Below, in pieces: positions 9,501 through 18,625 of a stretch of 62,227 nt of DNA. The notes below the pieces were generated by a model. The model did not search any database. It was given only the letters and a program-made list of their open reading frames with translations, and had not been told where the DNA came from. The number at the start of each line of letters is the position of its first letter. Position 1 is the first letter of the stretch. A program made the position numbers and the translations under genes. This DNA is from an uncultured Pelagibacteraceae bacterium. Its GTDB lineage: Bacteria > Pseudomonadota > Alphaproteobacteria > Pelagibacterales > Pelagibacteraceae. The DNA lies in NCBI GenBank assembly GCA_902559605.1, contig CACEIC010000001.1, forward strand, positions 105,056 through 167,282, given 5' to 3'.

Positions 9501-9548
9501 ACTAAGATAGTTTATCAAATTTTATAAAAATAATGTAAATTAAGGAAT

Positions 9549-11006
9549 ATGAATTCAATTGTAATTGGATCAGGTTTTGGTGGCATAGCAGCAGCTCTTA
9601 GACTTCGGGCAAAAGGTCATAAAGTCACTTTAATTGAAAAACAAAAAGATTTGGGTGGAAGAGCGAGAGTATTTAAAAGTAATGGGTTCACTTATGATGG
9701 TGGACCAACTGTAATAACCGCTCCTTATTTAATTTATGAAATTTTTAAACTTTTTAATAAAAATCCAGATGATTACATAAAAATAAAAGATTTGGATACT
9801 TGGTACAGATTTGTTTTTGAAGATGGAAGCCATTTTGATTATTCAGCAGATGAAAAGAAAATGGAAGAACAGATTGCAACAATTAATCATAAAGATGTTG
9901 TGGGTTACAGAAATTTACTTAAATTTACAAAAAAAATATTTGACAAGGGTTATTCAGAATTATCTGATGTGCCATTTGATAAACCTTCATTTATGTTTAA
10001 GCAAATTCCTGCATTGCTAAGTTTAAAAAGTTATAAATCTGTTTATTCATTGGTTAGTGGTTTTATTGAAAATGAAAAACTAAGAAGGCTATTTAGTATG
10101 CACCCATTATTGGTGGGTGGAAACCCTTTTACTACAACCTCTATATATGGATTAATTTTATATTTAGAAAAAAAATGGGGAATTCATTACTCTATGGGTG
10201 GAACAGGACAAATCATAAAAGGATTTGAGAAATTGATGTTAGAAGAAGATGTTACAATTATTAAAGGTAAAGAAGTTAAAAACTTGCTTACAGAAAATAA
10301 AAAAGTTGTCGGAGTTGTGACAAGTGAAGATGAAGAAATTAAAGCAGATAACGTAGTTTGTAACGCAGATCCTCCCGGCGTTTATTCCAAAATGCTAAAC
10401 AATCAAAAATATAACACTTTATTTAATTGGAAGATAAATAGAATGGAATATTCAATGGGATTATTTGTTTATTACTTTGGAACGAAAAAAAAATATCAAA
10501 ACGTTGAGCATCATACTATAAAGTTTGGTGATAAGTACAAAGAACACTTGGATGATATATTTGTAAACAAAAAATTAAATAGCGACATAAGCTATTACTT
10601 ACACAGACCTACCGCGACTGACTCGAGTATGGCACCTAAAGACCATGATTGCTTTTATGTATTAGTGCCTGTACCTAATAATAAATCAGGAATAAACTGG
10701 TCAGTCGAAGGTGAGAATCTAAAAAAACTTGTAATAGATAAAATGGAAAAAAGTTTATTACCAAATTTAAGAGAAAATATTGTAGATGATTTTTATTTAA
10801 CCCCTGATTATTTTGAAAATGAATTAAATACAAAATATGGCTCTGGTTTTTCAATTCAGCCCAAATTTTCTCAATCAGCATACTTTAGATTTCATAACAA
10901 ATCTGAGGTTTATGAAGGTTTATATTTTGTTGGAGCAGGCACTCATCCTGGGGCAGGTGTACCAGGAGTACTATCATCTGCCAAGGTCTTAGATAAAATT
11001 TTGTGA
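9549..11006 (+). CDS. crtI: Phytoene desaturase
   Basis: GSGFGGIAAALRLRAKGHKVTLIEKQKDLGGRA; FTYDGGPTVITAP; C-terminal YFVGAGTHPGAGVPGVLSSAKV. Confidence 0.95.
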   Translation: MNSIVIGSGFGGIAAALRLRAKGHKVTLIEKQKDLGGRARVFKSNGFTYDGGPTVITAPYLIYEIFKLFNKNPDDYIKIKDLDTWYRFVFEDGSHFDYSADEKKMEEQIATINHKDVVGYRNLLKFTKKIFDKGYSELSDVPFDKPSFMFKQIPALLSLKSYKSVYSLVSGFIENEKLRRLFSMHPLLVGGNPFTTTSIYGLILYLEKKWGIHYSMGGTGQIIKGFEKLMLEEDVTIIKGKEVKNLLTENKKVVGVVTSEDEEIKADNVVCNADPPGVYSKMLNNQKYNTLFNWKINRMEYSMGLFVYYFGTKKKYQNVEHHTIKFGDKYKEHLDDIFVNKKLNSDISYYLHRPTATDSSMAPKDHDCFYVLVPVPNNKSGINWSVEGENLKKLVIDKMEKSLLPNLRENIVDDFYLTPDYFENELNTKYGSGFSIQPKFSQSAYFRFHNKSEVYEGLYFVGAGTHPGAGVPGVLSSAKVLDKIL

Positions 11007-11857
11007 TGAATGAACAAAATTATTTATCGATATATGCTAAATCTTTTAATTGGGCAGGTTTCTTTTTGCCAAAACAAGTCTACTCTGAATGTTCTAATTT
11101 GTATGATTTTTGTAGATACATAGACAATTTAGCAGATGAAAAAGGTGATCTTGATACAAAATTAAAAAATTTCAATAATTTCAAACAAGATTTCAAATTA
11201 AAGAATGAAAATAATCAAATAATTAAAAACATGTGGGCTTTAATAAATAAATTTGAAATATCCCCGAAAATAATTGAAGATTTATTCGATGGAGTCGAGG
11301 CTGATATAAAATCAAAAGTAGAAATCAAAACTGACAAAGATCTGTATGTTTATTCATATAGAGTAGCTGGAACAGTTGGATTAATGATGGCAAAAATTTT
11401 AAATGTCAAAGAAAGATCAGCACTTTTAGGAGCAATTGACTTGGGTATTGCGATGCAATTAACTAATATTTCAAGAGATGTTATTGAAGATGAAAGCAAT
11501 AATAGGTTTTATATAAAAAAGAGTTTTGATGAAATTAAAAGAATTCTAAAAATTGCTGACAAATTTTATAATAATTCTTTTATATCAATTAAAAAAATTC
11601 CATTCTTTTTAAGATTTTCAATTTTAGTTGCAAGACGAGTATATAGACAAATTGGAAATGAAATCTTAAAAAAAGAAAACTTAGAAAATTATAATAAATC
11701 AGGAAAAATTTATGTAAACAATTTGGGAAAAGTCTTACATACAGCACTATCTATTGGTGATTTAATTAAATTATATTTTGTAAAAGAGGACAAAAAACTT
11801 ACAATAAAGGAGCATGAGATAATAATGCAAGATATTGAGTATAATGAAAGATTTTGA
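11003..11857 (+). CDS. crtB: Phytoene synthase
   Basis: YDFCRYIDNLADE and LTNISRDVIEDESNNRFYI Asp-rich motifs of squalene/phytoene synthases. Confidence 0.93.
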   Translation: MMNEQNYLSIYAKSFNWAGFFLPKQVYSECSNLYDFCRYIDNLADEKGDLDTKLKNFNNFKQDFKLKNENNQIIKNMWALINKFEISPKIIEDLFDGVEADIKSKVEIKTDKDLYVYSYRVAGTVGLMMAKILNVKERSALLGAIDLGIAMQLTNISRDVIEDESNNRFYIKKSFDEIKRILKIADKFYNNSFISIKKIPFFLRFSILVARRVYRQIGNEILKKENLENYNKSGKIYVNNLGKVLHTALSIGDLIKLYFVKEDKKLTIKEHEIIMQDIEYNERF

Positions 11858-12911
11858 TTACATAATTATTGGAGGTGGCTGCGCAGGCTTAACATTGGCT
11901 TACGAGTTAGAATATCACGATAAACTTAAAAATAAGACTTTAGCAATTATTGAAAAAAGAGATGAATATAAAAGAGACAAAACTTGGTCATACTGGAAAA
12001 CTGTACCTCACAAGTTTGATGACTGTGTAAAAAAAAGATGGAAAGATTATACAATCAACTTTAAAGGAAATGTTGAATATAAAGACTGTAAAGAAACTCC
12101 TTATGAAAGTATTGATAGTGGACTATTCTACAAAAAAATTTTAAATAAAATCAATAAAAATCCAAATATTCAATTCTTTAAAGATATTAGTGAAGTAAAT
12201 ATAGAAAACGCAATTTTATTTAACAGTTTGCCAAATCTAGAGAATAAAGATTCTAATTTATGGCAACATTTTCAAGGTGTTGAGATTGAAACCGAAAAAG
12301 ATTTTTTTGATGATCAAATAATGAATTTAATGGACTTTGATTGTGATCAAAAAAAAAGTGTTCATTTTTTCTATACACTACCCTATTCAAAAAAATCAGC
12401 TTTAATCGAAACTACGTGGCTTTCAAAAATGGAAGATGATAGTGAAAAAGATTATGATAAACAAATTACAGATTACATCGAAAACACTTTAAAATTAAAA
12501 AAATATAAAATTAATTATAAAGAAGTTGGGGCCATACCATTATTTTATCCAAAATTTAAAAACGACAGAAATACGATTAATATTGGAACTGCTGGAGGTA
12601 TGACGCGTTTGAGTACTGGCTATACTTTTCTAAATATTCAAGAACAAGCAGAATATATTACCCAAAACATTGATAAAATAACCCAAACTAGAGCTTTCAA
12701 TATAAAAAGTAAGTATAAGTTTTTAGATAATGTTTTTTTGAAAGTCCTAGCTGAAAAGCCAGAGATCATGCCAAATATTTTCTTCAAAATGTTTAAAAGC
12801 AAGTCAAAAACAGTAATAAATTTCCTTTCCAATAAAAGTAATATTTTCGAGGACTTATCCATTATATTAAAGATGCCAAAATGGATTTTTATTAAAGCTG
12901 TATTTAAATAA
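11835..12911 (+). CDS. crtY: Lycopene beta-cyclase
   Basis: IIGGGCAGLTLAYEL; KTWSYW; FFYTLPYSKKSALIETTWLS; IGTAGGMTRLSTGYTF. Confidence 0.92.
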   Translation: MSIMKDFDYIIIGGGCAGLTLAYELEYHDKLKNKTLAIIEKRDEYKRDKTWSYWKTVPHKFDDCVKKRWKDYTINFKGNVEYKDCKETPYESIDSGLFYKKILNKINKNPNIQFFKDISEVNIENAILFNSLPNLENKDSNLWQHFQGVEIETEKDFFDDQIMNLMDFDCDQKKSVHFFYTLPYSKKSALIETTWLSKMEDDSEKDYDKQITDYIENTLKLKKYKINYKEVGAIPLFYPKFKNDRNTINIGTAGGMTRLSTGYTFLNIQEQAEYITQNIDKITQTRAFNIKSKYKFLDNVFLKVLAEKPEIMPNIFFKMFKSKSKTVINFLSNKSNIFEDLSIILKMPKWIFIKAVFK

Positions 12912-13804
12912 TGATCAACAAAATAAATTTTTTTCATTCTATTATTTTTTTTAATATCTGCATTTTTTTTTCTGCCTTTGAGGTATTGAGAAATAATTCT
13001 TTTATACTTTTTAGTTTTTTTTTAATTCTTACAATTGGCATCTCTCACGGTGCGCTGGATCACGAAAAGGGTAAGAAACTTTTAAAAATTTATAAAATTA
13101 AAAATACAGAGGTGTTCTATATAACTTATATAGGTATTGCTATTTTTGTTGTTTTAATTTGGATTTTAAGTCCAATATTGTTGCTTTCGCTTTTTTTAAT
13201 AGTTGCAGCATATCATTTTGGCAAAGAAGATAGTGACTTTATCGAGACAAAAAATGCTAATTTCTTAGAAATTTTTTATTTCATTAAAGGATCATTAGTT
13301 ATTTCAGCACCCTTACTGTTTCATAAAGCTGAGACAATCGAAATTTTTAAAATGTTAAATTTTTCAATAAACGAAAATATTGCGGCTAATAATTTTTTAA
13401 TTCCTTTAGTTATATTATCAGTGCTAAGTAATTTTCTTATATATAAAGGTAATAATAATGATTTAAGATCAATTCTTTTTTTAGATAGTTTTTCAATAAT
13501 TATTTTAAACTATTTTTTTAATCCTATATTGGCTTTCACAATTTATTTCTGCTTTCTTCATTCTATAAGACACTCACTAAGTTTAATTAGTGAAATAAAT
13601 AAAAATTTGATGAAAGGATTTCCTATTTTTTTACGAAAAATTATTCCACTTACAGTAATTACAGCAATAATGTATTTAATTGTTTTTTATTTTATTTCAG
13701 AAAAATTTGGTATAGATGAAAGTATTATTAAAATAATATTTGTTGGATTGGCTTCATTGACTTTCCCTCATATTTTACTTGAATTCATGGTAGAAAAAAA
13801 ATGA
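12911..13804 (+). CDS. blh: Beta-carotene 15,15'-dioxygenase, Blh/Brp family
   Basis: Polytopic membrane protein with GISHGALDHEKGK, AAYHFGKED, CFLHSIRHSL and FPHILLEFMVE His motifs; follows crtIBY. Confidence 0.92.
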   Translation: MINKINFFHSIIFFNICIFFSAFEVLRNNSFILFSFFLILTIGISHGALDHEKGKKLLKIYKIKNTEVFYITYIGIAIFVVLIWILSPILLLSLFLIVAAYHFGKEDSDFIETKNANFLEIFYFIKGSLVISAPLLFHKAETIEIFKMLNFSINENIAANNFLIPLVILSVLSNFLIYKGNNNDLRSILFLDSFSIIILNYFFNPILAFTIYFCFLHSIRHSLSLISEINKNLMKGFPIFLRKIIPLTVITAIMYLIVFYFISEKFGIDESIIKIIFVGLASLTFPHILLEFMVEKK

Positions 13805-14745
13805 GTAACAAAAATTTAAAAATTTATTTAGCTGCACCAAGAGGATTTTGTGCAGGAGTTGATAGAGCAATTGAAATTGTAAAAAAGAGTATAGATAAAT
13901 TTGGTGCTCCAGTTTATGTAAGACACGAAATTGTACATAATAAACATGTTGTAGAAAGTTTAAAAAAGATTGGAGCAATATTTGTTGAAGAATTAGATGA
14001 GATTAAGGATAAATCGAGACCAGTTATATTCTCAGCACATGGGGTTCCAAAATCTGTTCCGGAGGAAGCTTCTAATTTAAATATGATGTTTGTAGATGCA
14101 ACGTGTCCTCTAGTATCTAAAGTTCATAGAGAAGCAGAAAACTTAAACAAACAAGGTCATCATATATTATTAATAGGACACGAAAACCATCCAGAAGTCA
14201 TAGGAACTATGGGTCAATTACCAAAAGGTTCAATAGATTTGATTGAAAATATTGAGGATGCAAATAAGTATGAAAATGTCTCAAATAAACAGCTATCTTT
14301 CATAACTCAAACAACGCTCTCTGTAGATGATACCAAAGATATAATTGCAGCTTTAAAATCTAAATATCCAGATATTAAAGAGCCTAAAAAAGATGACATA
14401 TGTTATGCAACAACAAATAGACAATCCGCAGTTAAAGAAATAGCAGATAAATGTGATATGTTTTTTGTAATTGGAAGTAGGAATTCATCTAACTCGGTAA
14501 GATTAGTTGAGGTTGCTAAAAACTCTGGTTGTAGTTCTGCTGAGTTAATACATTCAGAAAGTCCAGTGCCTATAGATAAAATTAAAGGATGTAATACGAT
14601 TGGAATCTCCTCAGGTGCTTCAGCACCAGAGATACTTGTTGAAAAATTTATAGCAGAGTTAAAAGATCAATTTACAGTCAACATAGAAGAAGTTGAAATC
14701 GTAAAAGAAAATATTACTTTTAAAATTCCCGGAAAATTAAATTAA
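13801..14745 (+). CDS. ispH: 4-hydroxy-3-methylbut-2-enyl diphosphate reductase
   Basis: PRGFCAGVDRAIEIV; ATCPLVSKVHREA; NSSNSVRLVEVA; GISSGASAPE. Confidence 0.97.
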   Translation: MSNKNLKIYLAAPRGFCAGVDRAIEIVKKSIDKFGAPVYVRHEIVHNKHVVESLKKIGAIFVEELDEIKDKSRPVIFSAHGVPKSVPEEASNLNMMFVDATCPLVSKVHREAENLNKQGHHILLIGHENHPEVIGTMGQLPKGSIDLIENIEDANKYENVSNKQLSFITQTTLSVDDTKDIIAALKSKYPDIKEPKKDDICYATTNRQSAVKEIADKCDMFFVIGSRNSSNSVRLVEVAKNSGCSSAELIHSESPVPIDKIKGCNTIGISSGASAPEILVEKFIAELKDQFTVNIEEVEIVKENITFKIPGKLN

Positions 14746-15710
14746 TGGCTGTTTATACTAAAATTAATAATAAACAGATAAAATTTATCGAGAAGGAATA
14801 TAATATTGGAAAAATTATAAATTATTCAGGTATAAAAAAAGGTATTGAAAATACCAACTTCCTTTTAAAAACAAAGAAAAATAAATATATTTTAACTATT
14901 TACGAGAAAAGAGTTCAGAAAAAAGATCTTCCATTTTTTGTTAATCTTATGTCTGGTCTATCTAGATTAAAAGTAAAATGTCCAGTTCCTATAAAAGATA
15001 AAAAGGGTAAATATTTATTTAACTTAAAAAATAAAAAAGCTTGTATTGTCAGTTTCTTAGAAGGAAAAGATAAAGATAAACTAAATAGTAAAGATTGTTT
15101 TATAGTTGGAAAAAATGCAGCACTACTTCATGAGGCTTCAAAAAAATTGAAATTATATAGAAAAAATTCTCTATCTATTAATTCATGGGGATCAATTCTC
15201 AATAAAATAGACAATAGAATTAATAAATTCTCAAAAAACCTAAAAGATTTAATGAAAGATGATTTGAAAGATCTCAAAAAAAAATGGCCTAAAAAAATGC
15301 CAAATGGAATAATTCATAGCGATCTATTTATTGATAATATTTTTTTCAATAAAGGTAAATTTCATGGATTTATAGATTTTTATTTTTCAGCTAATGATTA
15401 TTTATCTTATGAATTAGCAACCTGTATTAATGCTTTATGCTTTAAAAAGAAAAATAGAAAATTTGTATTAGATAAAAAAAGATCTTCAAATTTATTAAAG
15501 GGCTACCAATCAGTTAGAAAATTAAGTGAGATAGAAAAAAGAAATTTAAATACTTTGTGTAGAGGATCAGCTTTAAGATATCTTTTAACTAGATCATATG
15601 ATTATTTAAATACTCCTAAAAATGCTATCATTAAGATTAAAGATCCAAGAGAGTATATAGACAAATTAAACTTTCATAGAAATCTAAGTTCATTTAAGGA
15701 TTATTCTTGA
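14745..15710 (+). CDS. thrB: Homoserine kinase (ThrB, aminoglycoside phosphotransferase fold)
   Basis: GIENTNFLLKT, NGIIHSDLFIDNIFF, FIDFYFSANDYLSYELA. Confidence 0.92.
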   Translation: MAVYTKINNKQIKFIEKEYNIGKIINYSGIKKGIENTNFLLKTKKNKYILTIYEKRVQKKDLPFFVNLMSGLSRLKVKCPVPIKDKKGKYLFNLKNKKACIVSFLEGKDKDKLNSKDCFIVGKNAALLHEASKKLKLYRKNSLSINSWGSILNKIDNRINKFSKNLKDLMKDDLKDLKKKWPKKMPNGIIHSDLFIDNIFFNKGKFHGFIDFYFSANDYLSYELATCINALCFKKKNRKFVLDKKRSSNLLKGYQSVRKLSEIEKRNLNTLCRGSALRYLLTRSYDYLNTPKNAIIKIKDPREYIDKLNFHRNLSSFKDYS

Positions 15711-16132
15711 TGATTAAAATCTACACAGATGGTTCATGTATTGGAAATCCAGGAAATGGTGGTTGGGCTGCAATTATTATTGAAAATGGAAAGAAAACTC
15801 AAATTAAAGGAAGCAAAAAAGAAACAACAAACAATCAAATGGAATTACTTGCTCCGATTAAAGCTTTAAAAAAAATTCCAAAAGGAAGCAAGGTTCAAAT
15901 ATTTACAGATTCTAAATATGTAAAATCTGGAATAACTGAATGGATACATAATTGGAAAAAAAATGGTTGGAAAACAGCAAATAAAAAAGAAGTTAAGAAT
16001 AAAGAACTTTGGACAGAATTAGATAACCTATCAAATACATTTGAGATTAAATGGAGTTGGGTAAAAGCACATTCAACAGACAAACTTAATAATGAAGTCG
16101 ATTTTTTAGCAAGGTCTTCTGCAACAATTTAG
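15707..16132 (+). CDS. rnhA: Ribonuclease HI
   Basis: IYTDGSCIGNPGNGGWAAII; TNNQMELLAPIKAL; TDSKYVKSGITEWI; KAHSTDKLNNEVDFLAR. Confidence 0.96.
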   Translation: MMIKIYTDGSCIGNPGNGGWAAIIIENGKKTQIKGSKKETTNNQMELLAPIKALKKIPKGSKVQIFTDSKYVKSGITEWIHNWKKNGWKTANKKEVKNKELWTELDNLSNTFEIKWSWVKAHSTDKLNNEVDFLARSSATI

Positions 16133-16135
16133 CTA

Positions 16136-16156
16136 CACCTGGTAACAGAACGCCCC
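16136..16156. repeat. Direct repeat A (CACCTGGTAACAGAACGCCCC), pairs with 16743-16763 (18/21 identical)
   Basis: Direct comparison of the two intergenic segments. Confidence 0.85.
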
Positions 16157-16211
16157 TTACAACTTTGCAGATTTATTTATTAATTATGTTAATTTAAAAA
16201 TACAACCTGAC

Positions 16212-16231
16212 AGGTCGTAATGTAGTCGTAG
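16212..16231. repeat. Repeat B: AGGTCGTAAT-TGT?-type unit followed by AGTCGTAG; two GTCGTA cores 11 bp apart (214-219, 225-230)
   Basis: Direct reading; same AGGTCGTAAT decamer occurs at 16661-16670. Confidence 0.8.
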
Positions 16232-16235
16232 TTAT

Positions 16236-16625
16236 TTATTTTTTTGGTGAACATTTTCTTGCATATTTCATCTGGCCATTTGTATGTCTGTAAGCTCCTT
16301 TTTTTTTAACCTCAATATCTATAAGTCTTTGCATACATTCTGGCGTTGATGGAATTGCGTTTACGCAAGACTCAGCAGCATACTCATACCAATCATTTCC
16401 AAATCTAGCTAAAACTAAATTCATACACAATTCTACTGGATCTTTTTTTGGTTTTACTGTTTTGTTTTCTTTCAAAAGAAGTTTTAGAGTGCAATCTGCA
16501 AACTTTTCTGTTCCTTGCACAAAGCCAATATCCTTACAAGCATTTTTAGCTTCAGAAGTATCTAGTGCATTCCCAGTATTACACCATAAAAGAATTATAA
16601 CTATGATACCTAAATATTTTTTCAT
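16236..16625 (-). CDS. Small secreted Cys-containing protein of unknown function
   Basis: ORF with signal peptide MKKYLGIIVIILLWCNTGNA and six cysteines in the mature part; start moved to MKKYLG (cat at 16623-16625). Confidence 0.75.
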   Translation of the reverse strand: MKKYLGIIVIILLWCNTGNALDTSEAKNACKDIGFVQGTEKFADCTLKLLLKENKTVKPKKDPVELCMNLVLARFGNDWYEYAAESCVNAIPSTPECMQRLIDIEVKKKGAYRHTNGQMKYARKCSPKK

Positions 16626-16650
16626 GTTAAGCGATTCTAGCATAAATTTG

Positions 16651-16670
16651 GGTCGTAGCTAGGTCGTAAT
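16651..16670. repeat. Repeat B': GGTCGTAGCTAGGTCGTAAT; two GTCGTA cores 11 bp apart (652-657, 663-668)
   Basis: Direct reading; matches repeat B at 16212-16231 in core and spacing. Confidence 0.8.
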
Positions 16671-16742
16671 TTCCCTCAAAGTTTTAGATTTTAAACAATT
16701 GCGAATGGTGTATAATAAGGAATAATGTTACAAAGTCCGGGG

Positions 16743-16763
16743 CACCTGGCAACAGAACTGCCC
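16743..16763. repeat. Direct repeat A' (CACCTGGCAACAGAACTGCCC), within a GGGCA-N14-TGCCC hairpin at 16740-16763
   Basis: Direct comparison with 16136-16156. Confidence 0.85.
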
Positions 16764-16769
16764 TACTAA

Positions 16770-17255
16770 TTATAATAAATCTAAAACACCCTCTGCTGAA
16801 GATAAACCGCATTGTTTAGTCTCTTTTTCAACTTGAATATTAATGACTTCTAGATTTTCAATTACCATTGCGTAACGATTTGATCTGATACCCATTCCTT
16901 TTGAATTTCTATCCACTTCTGCACCAATTGCTTTCGTAAATAATAGATAAGGATCTGATAACATTGTAATTTTGTCTCCAACATTATTCGCTTCTCCCCA
17001 GGCATTCATAACAAATGGATCATTTACAGATAAACAAAATATATTATCTATTCCTTTAGCTTTTATTTTATCAGCATTAGCTACGTAGCCAGGTAGATGG
17101 AGTTTTGAACAAGTTGAAGTAAAAGCTCCAGGTAATCCAAACAACACTACTTTGCCATTTCCTAAAATATCTCTAATTTTGCTAGTTTGTGGTTCACTAT
17201 CTATTAGATGAAAAATTTCTATATCTGGGATTTGATCTTTTATTTTTAATTTCAT
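16770..17255 (-). CDS. Peroxiredoxin (Prx5/AHP-like)
   Basis: GKVVLFGLPGAFTSTCSKLHLPGYV; SVNDPFVMNAWG. Confidence 0.93.
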   Translation of the reverse strand: MKLKIKDQIPDIEIFHLIDSEPQTSKIRDILGNGKVVLFGLPGAFTSTCSKLHLPGYVANADKIKAKGIDNIFCLSVNDPFVMNAWGEANNVGDKITMLSDPYLLFTKAIGAEVDRNSKGMGIRSNRYAMVIENLEVINIQVEKETKQCGLSSAEGVLDLL

Positions 17256-18625
17256 ATTGAGTTTATTATGTATTCTTTAACTTTATTTATATCATTTGAA
17301 ATAACCTCAAATTTTTCTTCTCTATCATAAACATATTTAAGACTATCTGGTAAACTTTCAGTTTTTGAGATTGCATCTTCAATTGCTTTTGGAAATTTAC
17401 AGGGGTGTGCTGTAGATAAAACAACACAATTTTGTTCTAATCCAAGTTTTTTTGCAGCACCAATTCCAACTGCAGTATGTGGATCCACTACAACTTTATA
17501 TTCTTTATTTACATCTTTTATCATTTGTATAGTCTCATTTTCATCTAACATTTCAGATATAAAATTCTTTTTTATTTCATCTAAATCACTGCTATCAATT
17601 TGATAAGTATTATTTTTTATTTTAATCATCAAATCTTTTGTAACATCTGAATTGCAGTCTTTAATATCATACAAAAGTCTCTCAAAGTTACTTGCTATCT
17701 GGATATCCATACTAGGAGTATTTGTTTCCTCGACTTTCTTTTGAGAATAATCCCCACCAGAAATTGCTCTATGAAGGATGTCATTTTTGTTAGTAGCTAC
17801 AATAAGTTTATAAACTGGAAGTCCAAGTTTCTTTGCTAAATAACCAGCATAAATATCTCCAAAATTTCCAGTCGGAACAGAAAAAGACAAAGGCTGTCCA
17901 TTACCTATTTTAAAATAAGCATAAAAATAATAAACAGCTTGAGCAACAATTCTTGCCCAATTAATCGAATTAACACCTGACATATTTATTGAGCTTGAAA
18001 ATTTTTCATCATTAAACATTGCTTTGACTAAATTTTGACAGTCATCAAAATTTCCCTCAATAGCAATATTGAATACATTTTTTTCTTCATGGATTGTCAT
18101 CAGTTTTCTTTGCACTGGTGAAATCCTGTTATTTGGATGTAATACAAAAACATTTAAATTCTTTTTGCCTTTTAAAGCGTCAATAGCAGCTGCACCTGTA
18201 TCTCCTGAAGTTGCTACAATAATATTAATTTTTTCTTGCTCATTTCCTAAGTGATATTGATAGAAATTTCCTATCAATTGCATTGCAATATCTTTAAAAG
18301 CAAGTGTTGGGCCGTGATAGAGCTCTAAAACTTTTAAATTTCCTAAATCAGAGATTTTTACAACATCCTCTGCTCTAAAATTTGAATAAGATTTTGATAC
18401 TATAGAAATTAACTCTTCTTTGGTCATAAAATCACCAATAAATGGGAAAATTATTTCGGCTGCTAATTCATTGTAATTAAGACCACTCAGTTTGTTTAAT
18501 TCATCTTTACTAAATGGTTTGATTGATTTTGGTACAAAAAGACCTCCATCATCAGCTAAACCTTTAAGAAATACGTTTTTAAATGAAAAATGATCTGAAT
18601 TATTTCTAGTGCTTATATATTCCAT
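17252..18625 (-). CDS. thrC: Threonine synthase
   Basis: YISTRN; LYHGPTLAFKDIAMQLIG (PLP Lys); ATSGDTGAAAI; VPTGNFGDIYAGYLAKKLGLP. Confidence 0.97.
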   Translation of the reverse strand: MEYISTRNNSDHFSFKNVFLKGLADDGGLFVPKSIKPFSKDELNKLSGLNYNELAAEIIFPFIGDFMTKEELISIVSKSYSNFRAEDVVKISDLGNLKVLELYHGPTLAFKDIAMQLIGNFYQYHLGNEQEKINIIVATSGDTGAAAIDALKGKKNLNVFVLHPNNRISPVQRKLMTIHEEKNVFNIAIEGNFDDCQNLVKAMFNDEKFSSSINMSGVNSINWARIVAQAVYYFYAYFKIGNGQPLSFSVPTGNFGDIYAGYLAKKLGLPVYKLIVATNKNDILHRAISGGDYSQKKVEETNTPSMDIQIASNFERLLYDIKDCNSDVTKDLMIKIKNNTYQIDSSDLDEIKKNFISEMLDENETIQMIKDVNKEYKVVVDPHTAVGIGAAKKLGLEQNCVVLSTAHPCKFPKAIEDAISKTESLPDSLKYVYDREEKFEVISNDINKVKEYIINSI

